From Bog-756 sp963710495 (lineage in GTDB: Bacteria; Actinomycetota; Acidimicrobiia; Acidimicrobiales; RAAP-2): a stretch of 64,000 nt of DNA. The translations under genes were made by a program, and so were the position numbers. The stretch is taken from assembly GCA_963710495.1 (NCBI GenBank), contig CAVQAI010000010.1, positions 107,831 through 171,830 of the forward strand, in the 5' to 3' direction. A model generated the notes under the pieces. The model had not been told where the DNA came from, ran no database searches, and saw only the letters and a list, made by a program, of their open reading frames with translations. Shown here piece after piece: positions 42,052 to 52,641 of the stretch. How positions within the stretch are numbered: position 1 is the stretch's first letter; each line of letters opens with the position of its first letter.

Positions 42052-42306
42052 ATGGACGAGACGCAGTCAGGCGAACCCTCCGACCAGGACCACTCCCCCG
42101 ATCGGTCGCCGCCGCTCGGGCCGGGAGCGGTCGCCTTCCTCACGCTGGGGATCGCCTGGGCGGCCGCTCTCGCCGTCGGATGGGGTCTCGGGTACCTGGT
42201 CGACCGGTGGGCGGGCACCAGTCCCGCCTTCACCTTGGTCGGGCTGGCCTGCGGTGTGATCCTGGCCGTGCTCATGACCGTCGCCCGGGTCCGCAAGTAC
42301 TTGTAG
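42052..42306 (+). CDS. AtpZ/AtpI-type small membrane protein
   Basis: An 84-residue protein with two hydrophobic helices (GAVAFLTLGIAWAAALAVGWGLGYLVD and PAFTLVGLACGVILAVLMTVARV). It matches the small AtpZ-like F1Fo-associated family (PF09527 type), which accompanies atpI at the head of ATP synthase operons and is thought to help Mg2+ or c-ring handling. The acidic, Ser/Asp-rich N-terminus is cytoplasmic. It is separated from the next gene by 55 nt containing a -10-like box. Confidence 0.75.
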   Translation: MDETQSGEPSDQDHSPDRSPPLGPGAVAFLTLGIAWAAALAVGWGLGYLVDRWAGTSPAFTLVGLACGVILAVLMTVARVRKYL

Positions 42307-42361
42307 CTCACGGCCGGGCCACCTGGGTTCGGCCCGTCCGGCGTCACGGATAGACTGGATC

Positions 42362-42862
42362 GTGTTCGCCCATTTCTCTCTGCCGAACGTGCCCGACGTG
42401 GCGCGGCGAACGGTATCCACAGTGCTGGTGGTCGGTGTGGCCACTCTGGTGGCCTGCATCGCCTTCGGGAATCCCCTCCTCGGGCTGGGCGCCTGCATCG
42501 GGCTCGCCCTCGGCACGCTCAACTTCCGGATGATCGGCAACTCGGTGGCCCGGGTCAGTGGCCGACCGGGTGGCGACACCCGGCGTCCCCTGGCCCTCAA
42601 CACCATGGGCCGGATGGGGATCATCACCGTGATCACCATCGGGCTGCTGTTCGTCTCGTTCGACCTGGGGTTCGGCGTTCTCGCCGGTCTTGCCGTCTTC
42701 CAGGTCGTCCTGCTGGTCAACGTGGCGCGGTCGATGGCCAAGGCCGGGCCGATGACCTCGGTCGACGAGGTGATCAGCGCCAACGTCGTCGAGGACAACA
42801 TCGTCCGGACCGATCCCCGGTCGCTGGGCGGTCCGGCTGACGACGGCGAAGGGGGCGACTGA
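42362..42862 (+). CDS. atpI: ATP synthase protein I-like
   Basis: A 166-residue membrane protein with four hydrophobic segments (VSTVLVVGVATLVACIAFG, LLGLGACIGLALGTLNF, GIITVITIGLLFVS, VLAGLAVFQVVLLVNV), fitting the AtpI family that assists assembly of the c-ring. The C-terminal 40 residues are acidic and soluble. TAGACT ends 5 nt before the GTG start, suggesting a leaderless internal promoter for the operon. atpB begins two bases after its stop. Confidence 0.75.
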   Translation: MFAHFSLPNVPDVARRTVSTVLVVGVATLVACIAFGNPLLGLGACIGLALGTLNFRMIGNSVARVSGRPGGDTRRPLALNTMGRMGIITVITIGLLFVSFDLGFGVLAGLAVFQVVLLVNVARSMAKAGPMTSVDEVISANVVEDNIVRTDPRSLGGPADDGEGGD

Positions 42863-42864
42863 CC

Positions 42865-43650
42865 GTGGCCACCGCCCTGCTCCGGGCCCCGCTCCTGGCC
42901 ACCAACATCACGGTCGGCGACCATCCCCAGGCCAAACTCGGTCCCCTCACCATCAACGTGGACATCGTGTGGGCCACGTGCATCGCCGTCCTCGTGGTGG
43001 TGACCCTCGGGTTGGTCCTCCGGTCCAAGGCGACCAGCGGAGTGCCGGGGAAGTTCCAGCTGTCCTGGGAGCTGGCCGTGACCGCGGTGCAGCGGCAGGT
43101 GACCGAATCGATCGGGCCCGCCGGGGCCAGGGTGGTTCCGCTGGCGCTCACGCTGTTCGTCTTCATCTTCACCTGCAACCTGTTCGAGGTGCTCGGCATC
43201 GGGAGCCGGTTCGAATTCCTGCCCGCCCCGACCAGCGACATCAACCTCCCGCTGGCCATGGCCCTGACCGTCTTCGCGCTGACCAACTTCGCCGCCATCC
43301 GCAACCGCGGGGTCGGCGGCTATTTCGCCCACTACGTGAAGCAGCCCTTCTCGCCCTGGCTCTGGCCGGTCAACCTGTTCATGAACGGCATCGAGGAGAT
43401 CATCAAGCCCCTCACCCTCACCCTCCGGCTCTTCGGCAACCTGCTGGCCGGGGGCTTGATGCTCTCCCTTCTGGCTGCTCTGGTGATCTGGAAGCTCGGC
43501 CCGCTGCCCATCGGCGGCATCCTCTCGGTCCCCTTCACCGTGATCTGGAAGCTGTTCGACATGGCCATCGGCGCCATCCAGGCGTTCATCTTCGCCCTGC
43601 TCACGATCGTGTACTTCGATGCCGCGATGGCGCCCGAGGTGGCCCACTGA
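42865..43650 (+). CDS. atpB: ATP synthase Fo subunit a
   Basis: Membrane subunit forming the proton half-channels next to the c-ring. The 261 residues include the conserved Arg helix LTLTLRLFGNLLAGG and the segment NLFMNGIEEIIKPLTL, with FIFTCNLFEVLG upstream and IFALLTIVYFD at the end. GTG start immediately after atpI. Normal length for the family. Confidence 0.95.
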   Translation: MATALLRAPLLATNITVGDHPQAKLGPLTINVDIVWATCIAVLVVVTLGLVLRSKATSGVPGKFQLSWELAVTAVQRQVTESIGPAGARVVPLALTLFVFIFTCNLFEVLGIGSRFEFLPAPTSDINLPLAMALTVFALTNFAAIRNRGVGGYFAHYVKQPFSPWLWPVNLFMNGIEEIIKPLTLTLRLFGNLLAGGLMLSLLAALVIWKLGPLPIGGILSVPFTVIWKLFDMAIGAIQAFIFALLTIVYFDAAMAPEVAH

Positions 43651-43733
43651 TGCCCCCGGCCCGCTCCCGACCCCTGATCGTCAACGCAACCTGACCAAAG
43701 CCTCAACAACAACCTGACAAAGGAGAAGCAGTC

Positions 43734-43997
43734 ATGGCAGACGCCTCAATGGCGGACGCAGTACGGATCGCCGGCGCCATGGTCGGCGGCGGTCTGGCCC
43801 TCGGCGGCGGCGCGGTCGGAGCCGCCATCGGTGACGGCCTCGCCGGAAGCCAGACCATCGCCGGCGTGGCCCGCCAACCCGAAGCGCAGGGCCGGTTGCA
43901 GACGATCATGTTCCTGACCGTCGGACTGTGCGAGGCGGCCTACTTCATCAACTTGGCCTTCACCGCATTGTTCATCTTCTCGCTCTACAAGAAGTAG
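43734..43997 (+). CDS. atpE: ATP synthase Fo subunit c
   Basis: Proteolipid of the rotating c-ring. The 87-residue protein has two helices with the Gly-rich first helix GGGLALGGGAVGAAIGDG, the polar loop ARQPE and the second helix GLCEAAYFINLAF, in which Glu67 is the proton carrier. The surroundings of Glu67 resemble the mycobacterial EAAYFINLAF site. A strong AAAGGAG lies 8 nt before the ATG, the best ribosome site of the operon, consistent with the high copy number of c. Confidence 0.96.
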   Translation: MADASMADAVRIAGAMVGGGLALGGGAVGAAIGDGLAGSQTIAGVARQPEAQGRLQTIMFLTVGLCEAAYFINLAFTALFIFSLYKK

Positions 43998-44082
43998 CGC
44001 CGATGTCGTCGGAAGCACTCACCACCGCTCGCCGGCCGGGTGTCCCGGTGTCTGGTGCCGACCCCGGCGCGACGACCGAAAG

Positions 44083-44634
44083 ATGATCGCCATGCTCATC
44101 GCAGACAGCAACTTCCTCATTCCCAACGGGACGTTCGTCGTCGTCCTCATCGCGTTCCTCGTCGTGGTGGCGTTCATGGGCCGCGCCGTGGTCCCGTACC
44201 TCAACAACGTGCTGACCGAGCGCCAGGAGCAGATACGCGGCGAGCTCGAGGCCGCCGACCAGGCCAAGGCCGACGCGGAACAGGCCGACGTCGAGCGGCG
44301 CGCCCTGCTGGAGGAGGCCAGGGGCCGGGCCCGGGAGATCGTCTCCCAGGCCCAGACGGCGGCCGACCAGGCCAAGCTCAGAGCCGAGAGCGACGCCCAG
44401 GCCATCCACGACCGCATCGTGCAGGCCGCCGACGCCGAGGTCGCCGTGGCCCGGCAGGCGGCCGTGGAAGAGGTCACGGCCCGGGTAGGGGAGATCGTGA
44501 TGGTGGCGGCCGAGCGGGTGGTCGGCCGCGAGATCCAGGCCGCCGACCACCAGGACCTGATCGACGAGGCCATCGCCGCGGTGCGGGCCGAGAGCTCGGG
44601 CGTCGCCGCAGGGACGGGCGGGGCAAGCCAGTGA
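44083..44634 (+). CDS. atpF: ATP synthase Fo subunit b
   Basis: Peripheral stalk subunit, 183 residues: an N-terminal membrane helix (FVVVLIAFLVVVAFMGRAVV) followed by a long charged coiled coil (LTERQEQIRGELEAADQAK and onward) that reaches to the F1 head. The motif VPYLNNVLTERQEQI is typical of actinobacterial b. The ATG three codons downstream is a possible alternative start. The stop overlaps the atpH start as GTGA. Confidence 0.93.
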   Translation: MIAMLIADSNFLIPNGTFVVVLIAFLVVVAFMGRAVVPYLNNVLTERQEQIRGELEAADQAKADAEQADVERRALLEEARGRAREIVSQAQTAADQAKLRAESDAQAIHDRIVQAADAEVAVARQAAVEEVTARVGEIVMVAAERVVGREIQAADHQDLIDEAIAAVRAESSGVAAGTGGASQ

Positions 44635-45567
44635 ACCCTGCCCTCCAGGGCTACCTGGCCGCCATGGAGGAGTCGCTGGTCGCCACCGACGGGCTGGCCG
44701 AAGCCGGTCTGCAGCTGCACGCGGTGGCCGACCTCGTCGACGGCAACAACGAGCTGCAGCTGGCCATCAACGACGGGGCCGTGCCGGTGAGCTCGCGGCG
44801 GGCCGTGCTCGACCAGCTGCTCGAGGGAAAGGTCCGGCCCGAGGTGGTCCGCTTGGTGCACCAGGCCGTGACGGTGGTGCCCGCCGCCGAAGTGACCACC
44901 TCCTTCCACTGGCTGGCCAGCCAGCTCGACCTCGCCGCCGCCCGGGCTCCGGCAACGGCGGCCGAGCCTTTCGACGAGGAGGTCCTCGGCCGACTGGGCT
45001 CGCGCAACCGGGTGTCGGGCTATGCCGCCGCCGTGTTCGAGACCGTCACCGTGCCCGATCTCGAGGAGATCGAGGACCAGCTCTTCCGTTTCGCCCGCAC
45101 CGTCGAGTCCGACCGCCGCCTGCGAGGCGCCCTCGGGGACCGCGACCTCCCCGTCGTCGTCCGCCAACAGGTCATCGTCCAGCTGCTCGGCGATCGGGTC
45201 CTGCCGGCCACCGTCCGCCTGGCCACCTACGCGGTGCGCGGCGGTCGGGCCCGCGACATCGTGGCCACCCTCGACACCCTGGTCGAGGACGCGGCCCAGG
45301 CCCGGGGCTGGCGGGTCGCCCGGGTGAAGGCGGCCGATGAGGTGGGTGAGGACCGGAGCCGGGCCCTGCGCGAGGAGCTCGGCCGGCTGTCGGGCAATCC
45401 GGTCGACCTGCAGGTGACGATCGACCGGGAGCTGCTCGGAGGCATCGTGGTCCAGGTCGGCGACCTATTGGTCGACGGCTCCACGCGGCACCGGCTCGAC
45501 GAACTGCGGGAGCACCTCCTCGTCTCCGAGGCGGCCTACCGGATACCACAGAGAAGGGACGCAACCG

Positions 45568-45575
<8 letters not shown>
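44631..45575 (+). CDS. atpH: ATP synthase F1 subunit delta, N-terminally extended
   Basis: Links the b stalk to the top of the alpha/beta hexamer. The protein has 314 residues, against roughly 180 in most bacteria and about 270 in streptomycetes. The typical delta core lies in the C-terminal two thirds: SRNRVSGYAAAVFETV, then RLRGALGDRDLP and the end segment DRELLGGIVVQVGDLLVDGS. The first 120 residues form an extra helical region (VNPALQGYLAAMEESL...). The GTG start overlaps the atpF stop, and the stop lies eight bases inside atpA. Confidence 0.9.
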
Positions 45576-47091
<1,516 letters not shown>

Positions 47092-47094
47092 GGC

Positions 47095-48048
47095 ATGGCC
47101 GGCGGTCAGGAGCGCGTCCTGCGTCGACGGATCAAGAGCATCCAGTCGACCAAGAAGATCACCAAGGCGATGGAGCTGATCGCGGCATCGCAGATCGTGC
47201 GCGCTCAGGGTCGCATCGCGGCGGCCCGGCCCTATCAGCTGGGCATGGCTCGTGTCGTGCTGGAGACGGCGCTGGGCGACCCGGTGGCGGCCGGGCGCCT
47301 CCTCGGCACACCCGAGTCGGTCTCCCGAGCGGCGGTCCTCTCGGTGGTAGCCGACCGCGGGCTCTGCGGTGGCTACAACACCATGGTCTTCCGCGCCACC
47401 GAGCGGTTGCTGGCCGGGGGGGCCGAGTCGGGCATCGACTACCGGTTGTTCACCGTGGGCAAGAAGGCGCAAGGCTATTTCCGGTTCCGGCGCCAGCCCG
47501 TCGAGAAGGCGTTCGTCGGGATGAGTGAACGGCCGGCGTTCGCCCATGCCCGGGAGGTGGCCTCGGTGGTGCTCACGCCGTTCGTCGCCGGGGAGGTCGA
47601 CCAGGTGCTGATCGTCTCGACCCGCTTCCTGTCGGCCGGCAGCCAGCGGATCGAGGTGCGCCAGCTCCTGCCGCTGATCGACCCCCGGACCGGGGAGGAA
47701 TCGAAACCGGCCGGCACCGACCGTCCGGCCGGCTACACCGAATTCGAGCCCGACGCGGCGATCCTGCTCGAGACACTCGGGCCGCGGGCCGCCGAGACCG
47801 AGATCTTCGGGGCCCTGCTGGAGGCGTCGGCGTCCGAGCTCACCGCCCGCCAGCGGGCCATGGCCGCCGCCACCGACAATGCCGGCGAACTGATCAAGAA
47901 GTACTCGCGCATCATGAACCGCGCCCGCCAGGACACCATCACCACCGAGATCATGGAGATCGTCGGGGGGGCCGAGGCGCTGCGGGCCGGTTCGGACGTG
48001 GACGAGGGCGGCCTGATCATCGAGACGAATCTGACGGCACCATGGTGA
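47095..48048 (+). CDS. atpG: ATP synthase F1 subunit gamma
   Basis: Central rotating shaft. The 317-residue protein has the two terminal helices that form the coiled coil: QERVLRRRIKSIQSTKKITKAMELIAASQI at the start (conserved KITKAMELIA) and ARQDTITTEIMEIVGGAEAL at the end. VADRGLCGGYNT matches the conserved middle segment. It starts three bases after the atpA stop. Confidence 0.95.
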   Translation: MAGGQERVLRRRIKSIQSTKKITKAMELIAASQIVRAQGRIAAARPYQLGMARVVLETALGDPVAAGRLLGTPESVSRAAVLSVVADRGLCGGYNTMVFRATERLLAGGAESGIDYRLFTVGKKAQGYFRFRRQPVEKAFVGMSERPAFAHAREVASVVLTPFVAGEVDQVLIVSTRFLSAGSQRIEVRQLLPLIDPRTGEESKPAGTDRPAGYTEFEPDAAILLETLGPRAAETEIFGALLEASASELTARQRAMAAATDNAGELIKKYSRIMNRARQDTITTEIMEIVGGAEALRAGSDVDEGGLIIETNLTAPW

Positions 48049-48136
48049 CCTCCCGGGCCGGTACCACTCCGCCTCGGCGCGCCGTCACCACCCGACCGCA
48101 TCCGGACGCTCACGAGACCAAGGGAGCCCAACCCTC

Positions 48137-49582
48137 ATGACCACCACCGCACCCCAGCCGACCAAGGCCGAGACCCTGCCCAGCGGGCGGGTGGTGGCCA
48201 TCGCCGGGCCCGTCATCGATGTGGAGTTCCCCCCACATGCGCTGCCTGAGATCAACGGCGCGGTCGAGGTCGACATCAACCTCGAGGGAACGTCCCAACT
48301 GATCGTGGCCGAGGTCGCCCAGCAGATCGGTGACGGGCGGGTCCGGTGCATCTGCTTGCGGGCAACCGACGGCCTCACCCGTGGCGCGGTGGTGCGCAAC
48401 CGCGGCACCGGCCTGCAGGTGCCCGTCGGTGACGCGGTGCTCGGGCACGTCTTCAACGTGCTCGGCGAGCCGCTCGACACCGACTCCATCGGCCAGGTGG
48501 AGGACCGGTGGGAGATCCACCGGCCGGCCCCCGAATTCGACACCCTCGAGCCGAGAGCGGTCATGTTCGAAACCGGCATCAAAGTCATCGATCTGCTCGA
48601 GCCCTATGTACAGGGCGGCAAGATCGGCCTGTTCGGCGGGGCCGGCGTGGGCAAGACCGTGCTCATCCAGGAGATGATCAACCGGGTCGCCACCAACCAC
48701 GGCGGCGTCTCGGTGTTCGCCGGGGTCGGTGAGCGCACCCGCGAGGGCACCGACCTCTGGCTCGAGATGCAGGAGTCGGGCGTCATCGAAAAGGCCGCAC
48801 TCGTCTACGGCCAGATGGACGAGCCGCCCGGGGTGCGCCTGCGGGTTGCGCTGGCCGCCCTCACCATGGCCGAGTACTTCCGGGACGTGAAGAACCAGGA
48901 CGTGCTCCTCTTTGTGGACAACATCTTCCGCTTCGTGCAGGCCGGCTCCGAGGTCTCCACCCTGCTGGGCCGGATGCCGAGCGCGGTGGGCTACCAGCCG
49001 ACGCTGGCGGACGAGATGGGCCAGCTCCAGGAGCGCATCACCTCGACCCGGGGCCGCTCGATCACCTCGCTCCAGGCCGTCTACGTGCCCGCCGACGACT
49101 ACACCGACCCGGCGCCGTTCACCACCTTCACCCATCTGGATGCCACCACCGAGCTGTCGCGGGACATCGCCTCGCTGGGCATCTACCCGGCGGTGGACCC
49201 GCTGTCCTCGACGTCCAACATCCTCGCCCCCGAAATCGTCGGGGAGCGTCACTACGATGTGGCCCGCCGGGTGCAGGGCGTGCTGCAGCGCTACAAGGAG
49301 CTCCAGGACATCATCGCCATCCTGGGACTCGACGAGCTCTCGGAGGAGGACCGGGTGACGGTGACCCGGGCCCGCAAGATCCAGCGGTTCCTCTCCCAGC
49401 CGTTCAACGTGGGCGAGGTGTTCACCGGGTTGAAGGGCGTGACCGTCTCGGTGACCGAGACGGTGGAGTCCTTCGAGGCCCTGGTCGACGGCGAGCTGGA
49501 CGAGGTTCCCGAACAGGCCTTCCTCAACGTGGGTGGGGCCGAGTCGGCCCTGGCCAAGGCCCACGCTCTCGAGAACGAGTGA
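48137..49582 (+). CDS. atpD: ATP synthase F1 subunit beta
   Basis: Catalytic subunit, 481 residues. The P-loop is GGAGVGKTVLIQE, the catalytic Glu lies in GVGERTREG, and ALTMAEYFRD and LLFVDNIFRFVQAGSEVS follow (Walker B and signature). The C-terminal DELSEEDR motif is intact. GACCAAGGGAG stands upstream of the ATG. The gap of 88 nt after atpG is the longest inside the atpAGDC part. Confidence 0.97.
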   Translation: MTTTAPQPTKAETLPSGRVVAIAGPVIDVEFPPHALPEINGAVEVDINLEGTSQLIVAEVAQQIGDGRVRCICLRATDGLTRGAVVRNRGTGLQVPVGDAVLGHVFNVLGEPLDTDSIGQVEDRWEIHRPAPEFDTLEPRAVMFETGIKVIDLLEPYVQGGKIGLFGGAGVGKTVLIQEMINRVATNHGGVSVFAGVGERTREGTDLWLEMQESGVIEKAALVYGQMDEPPGVRLRVALAALTMAEYFRDVKNQDVLLFVDNIFRFVQAGSEVSTLLGRMPSAVGYQPTLADEMGQLQERITSTRGRSITSLQAVYVPADDYTDPAPFTTFTHLDATTELSRDIASLGIYPAVDPLSSTSNILAPEIVGERHYDVARRVQGVLQRYKELQDIIAILGLDELSEEDRVTVTRARKIQRFLSQPFNVGEVFTGLKGVTVSVTETVESFEALVDGELDEVPEQAFLNVGGAESALAKAHALENE

Positions 49583-49600
49583 CCGGGGGATCGACCGCCC

Positions 49601-50134
49601 GTGCCTGACGCCAACCTCTTCGCCGTCGAGTTGGTCACGCCCGAGCGCGTGCTGATCGACGGCTTGGCCGCCGAGGTCATCCTGCGGACGGGGGAGGGGG
49701 ACATCTCCTTCCTCGCCGGTCACACCCCGTTGGTCGGCACGGTCGAGCCCGGCGTGCTCCGGGTGGTCGGCCCCGAAGGCGACGAGGAGCAGGTGGCCGT
49801 CCACGGGGGCTTCGTCCAGGTCGGCGAAGACCCGTCCGCCGACCGCGCCGACGTCCCGGCCGGGACGAGCCCGGCCAGCCGGACCCGGGTCACCCTCCTC
49901 ATCGGCGTGGCCGAGCCGGCCGCGGAGATCGACGTCGCCCGGGCCCGGGCCGCGCTCGAGGCGGCCGAGGCCAAGGTGGCCGAGCTGACCGGATCGGGTG
50001 GTCGGGGGGCGGCCCCATCCGAGGAGGAGGCCGATCCCGAGCTGGCCGAAGCCGAAGCGGCCCAGCGCCGCGCCGAGGTCCGCCTGGCCGCCGCCGAGCC
50101 GGGTGGGTCGGGCAGTCCCGCCACGGCGGCCTGA
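49601..50134 (+). CDS. atpC: ATP synthase F1 subunit epsilon, long form
   Basis: Regulates rotation at the foot of the F1 shaft. The N-terminal beta sandwich is clear (FAVELVTPERVLIDG, EGDISFLAGHTPLVGTVEPG, VAVHGGFVQV). The protein has 177 residues, longer than the usual 120-140; the surplus is a loop rich in Pro/Ser/Asp near residue 80 and an Ala/Glu-rich helical tail with an added acidic insert. GTG start, no strong ribosome site. Last gene of the operon. Confidence 0.9.
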   Translation: MPDANLFAVELVTPERVLIDGLAAEVILRTGEGDISFLAGHTPLVGTVEPGVLRVVGPEGDEEQVAVHGGFVQVGEDPSADRADVPAGTSPASRTRVTLLIGVAEPAAEIDVARARAALEAAEAKVAELTGSGGRGAAPSEEEADPELAEAEAAQRRAEVRLAAAEPGGSGSPATAA

Positions 50135-50149
50135 ACGGTTCGGAAGCCC

Positions 50150-50200
50150 CGCCGGTCCGGCCGGCCCCGCCATCGGGGTGGGTGTTCGGCCGGCCTGACC
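50150..50200. terminator. GC-rich hairpin between convergent atpC and glpX
   Basis: CCGGCCGG and CGGCCGG, separated by CCCCGCCATCGGGGTGGG, can form a stem with an inner CCCCG/CGGGG pairing. It lies between two converging genes and could serve both. No T-tract on either strand, so the call is tentative. Confidence 0.35.
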
Positions 50201-50236
50201 GCTGACGCTTCTTCGACCTGGTGGCCGGGCCAGACC

Positions 50237-51232
50237 TCAGCCGAACTCGATGGCGCTGTACTCGGCCAGCTTGTGCAAGGGGTGGCGGGCCTCGATGAGC
50301 CGCACCGTGCCCGACTTGGAGCGGGTGACGAGCGACTGGCTGGTCGCCCCGAGCTGGTCGTAGCGCACGCCGTGGAGGAGCTCGCCGTCGGTGATCCCGG
50401 TGGCGGCGAAGAAGCAGTTGTCACCCTGGACCAAGTCGTCGGTGGTGAGGACAGCTTCCAATTCGTAGCCGGCACTGACGGCCGCCTGACGCTCGTCGTC
50501 GTCGCGGGGCCACAACCGGCCCTGCATCTCGCCGCCCATCGACTTCAAGGCGGCGGCCGCGATGACCCCTTCGGGCGTGCCCCCGATGCCGACCAGCATG
50601 TCCACGCCGGAGTCGGGCCAAGCCGTGGCGATGGCGCCGGCCACGTCCCCATCGGTGATGAGCCGGATCCGGGCCCCCGCCGTCCGCACGGCGGTGATGA
50701 GCTCCTCGTGCCGCGGCCGGTCGAGGATGGCCACGGCCAGATCCCGCACCGAGGTGCCCTTGGCCTGGGCCACCGCCTTGAGGTTGTCCTCGATCGGCCG
50801 GGTGATGTCGATGGTGCCGACCGCCGGCAGCCCGACGGCCAGCTTCTCCATGTACACGCACGGGCCGGGGTCGAACATGGTTCCCTGCTCGGAGACGGCG
50901 ATGACGGCCAAGGCCCCGCCCCGGCCGAGTGCGGTGGGGGTGGTGCCGTCGATGGGATCGACCGCGATGTCGGCCTTGGGCGGGCTGCCGTCCCCGATGC
51001 GCTCGCCGTTGAAGAGCATCGGGGCGTTGTCCTTCTCCCCTTCGCCGATGACCACCACCCCGTCCATCGAGATGCTGGAGAGGACGATGCGCATGGCGTT
51101 GACGGCGGCGCCATCCGCCCCTTCCTTGTCGCCCCGCCCCATCCAGCGGGATGCGGCCAACGCGGCCGCCTCGGTCACCCGGACCAGCTCCATGGCCAAA
51201 TTGCGGTCGGGTGCCTCAGCTGCGGCCGTCAC
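50237..51232 (-). CDS. glpX: Fructose-1,6-bisphosphatase class II
   Basis: Hydrolyses fructose 1,6-bisphosphate in gluconeogenesis; GlpX is the usual actinobacterial enzyme. The 331-residue protein shows the metal and substrate site motifs VVIGEGEKDNAPML, DIAVDPIDGTT and GIGGTPEGVIAAAALK, plus GRLWPRDDDER. The GTG start has TATCGT ending 8 nt before it on the coding strand and no Shine-Dalgarno sequence, so it is probably leaderless. Convergent to the atp operon, divergent from murA. Confidence 0.95.
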   Translation of the reverse strand: MTAAAEAPDRNLAMELVRVTEAAALAASRWMGRGDKEGADGAAVNAMRIVLSSISMDGVVVIGEGEKDNAPMLFNGERIGDGSPPKADIAVDPIDGTTPTALGRGGALAVIAVSEQGTMFDPGPCVYMEKLAVGLPAVGTIDITRPIEDNLKAVAQAKGTSVRDLAVAILDRPRHEELITAVRTAGARIRLITDGDVAGAIATAWPDSGVDMLVGIGGTPEGVIAAAALKSMGGEMQGRLWPRDDDERQAAVSAGYELEAVLTTDDLVQGDNCFFAATGITDGELLHGVRYDQLGATSQSLVTRSKSGTVRLIEARHPLHKLAEYSAIEFG

Positions 51233-51319
51233 AGACGATGACGATAGTGGCTGGCGCCGAGTCGCTCACTCGGCGCCGGTATCGATGGGGTGACCGGGGC
51301 GGGCGGCCATACTTGAGGG

Positions 51320-52600
51320 GTGGACCGCTTCCTCGTCAACCCGAACGGGCCCCTGTCGGGGACGGTCCGGGCCGGAGGGGCCAAGAACTCGGTCCTCAAG
51401 CTGATGGCCGCCTGTCTGCTGGCCGAGGGCCGGTCCGTGCTCACCAACGTCCCCCGCATCACGGACGTCGACATCATGGGGGAGGTGCTCGGCGCCATGG
51501 GGGTCCTGGCCGAGCGGGGCGCCTCCCCCGACGAGCTGGTGGTGGACACCCCGGGCGACGTGGTCCCCGAGGCTCCCTACGACCCGGTGGAGCGGATGCG
51601 GGCGTCGGTGGTGGTGCTCGGCCCGCTGCTGGCCCGCCATGGGTGGGCGCGTGTGCCCCTCCCCGGCGGTGACGACTTCGGTCCCCGGCCCATCGACATG
51701 CACCTGCGCGCCCTCGAGTCGATGGGGGTGTCGTTCAAGTCGGCGCACGGCTACGTCGAAGGCCGGGTCGAGTCGACGGTGGGGTCGCAACCCCGGCTGA
51801 TCGGCACCCGGGTGGTGCTCGAGTACCCCAGCCACACCGGCACCGACAACGTGCTGATGGCCGCCACGCTGGCCAAGGGGACCACGGTGATCGAGAACGC
51901 GGCTCGTGAGCCCGAGGTACGGGACCTGGCCGAGTTCCTCAATTCGATGGGGGCCCGCATCACCGGGGCCGGTACGTCCCGCATCGAGGTCGAGGGGGTG
52001 GACGAGCTGCACCCGGCCACCCACTCGGTCATTCCCGACCGGCTGGTGGTGGCCACCTTTTTGGTGGCGGCCGGGCTGGCCGGGGGCGAGGTGGTCATCG
52101 AGGACGGGCGCCCCGACCACATGGAGATGCTCATCCGCAAGCTCACCGTCACCGGCATCACCATCGACGCCGTGCCGGGCGGCTTGCGGGCCGCCCGTGA
52201 CGGGCTGTCCCGACTGCAGGCCGTGGACGTGGCCACGCTGCCCTACCCGGGCTTCGCCACCGACTACAAGCCCCTGCTGGTCACGTTGCTGACCGTGGCC
52301 GAAGGGGTGGGGATCGTGACCGAAAACCTGTTCTTCGGGCGCTTCCGCTACGTGGAGGAGCTCCGCCGCATGGGAGCCGACATCCGCACCGAAGGCCATC
52401 ACGCCGTGGTGCGGGGGGTCGGGCGGCTGTCGGGCGCGCCGGTGCGGGCGTTCGACGTGCGGGCCGGGGCGGCCCTGGTGCTGGCCGGCCTGGTGGCCGA
52501 AGGCGAGACGGTGATCAGCGACGCCCATCATGTGGACCGGGGCTACGAGGACCTCGAGGGCAAGCTGGTCTCGTTGGGCGCCCGGGTGTCGCGAGCCTGA
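51320..52600 (+). CDS. murA: UDP-N-acetylglucosamine 1-carboxyvinyltransferase, Cys-to-Asp variant
   Basis: Transfers enolpyruvate from PEP to UDP-GlcNAc, the first committed step of peptidoglycan synthesis. The 426-residue protein matches MurA throughout: GGAKNSVLKLMAACLL, RASVVVLGPLLAR, PRPIDMHLRALE, FATDYKPLLVTLLTVAEG and the final DRGYEDLEGKL. The active-site loop reads PLPGGDDFGPRP, with Asp118 where most bacteria have the cysteine attacked by fosfomycin. This replacement is established in mycobacteria and chlamydiae and makes the enzyme fosfomycin-insensitive. GTG start behind a CATACT box. Confidence 0.96.
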   Translation: MDRFLVNPNGPLSGTVRAGGAKNSVLKLMAACLLAEGRSVLTNVPRITDVDIMGEVLGAMGVLAERGASPDELVVDTPGDVVPEAPYDPVERMRASVVVLGPLLARHGWARVPLPGGDDFGPRPIDMHLRALESMGVSFKSAHGYVEGRVESTVGSQPRLIGTRVVLEYPSHTGTDNVLMAATLAKGTTVIENAAREPEVRDLAEFLNSMGARITGAGTSRIEVEGVDELHPATHSVIPDRLVVATFLVAAGLAGGEVVIEDGRPDHMEMLIRKLTVTGITIDAVPGGLRAARDGLSRLQAVDVATLPYPGFATDYKPLLVTLLTVAEGVGIVTENLFFGRFRYVEELRRMGADIRTEGHHAVVRGVGRLSGAPVRAFDVRAGAALVLAGLVAEGETVISDAHHVDRGYEDLEGKLVSLGARVSRA

Positions 52601-52641
52601 GGGCCCGCGCCTGTCGCCACTCCCTCTACGCTCGTCAGACC

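Noticed and set aside
48110..50173. Minus-strand frame of 687 codons over atpD and atpC
   Set aside because: Antisense of strongly conserved ATP synthase genes; no motif, no ribosome site.
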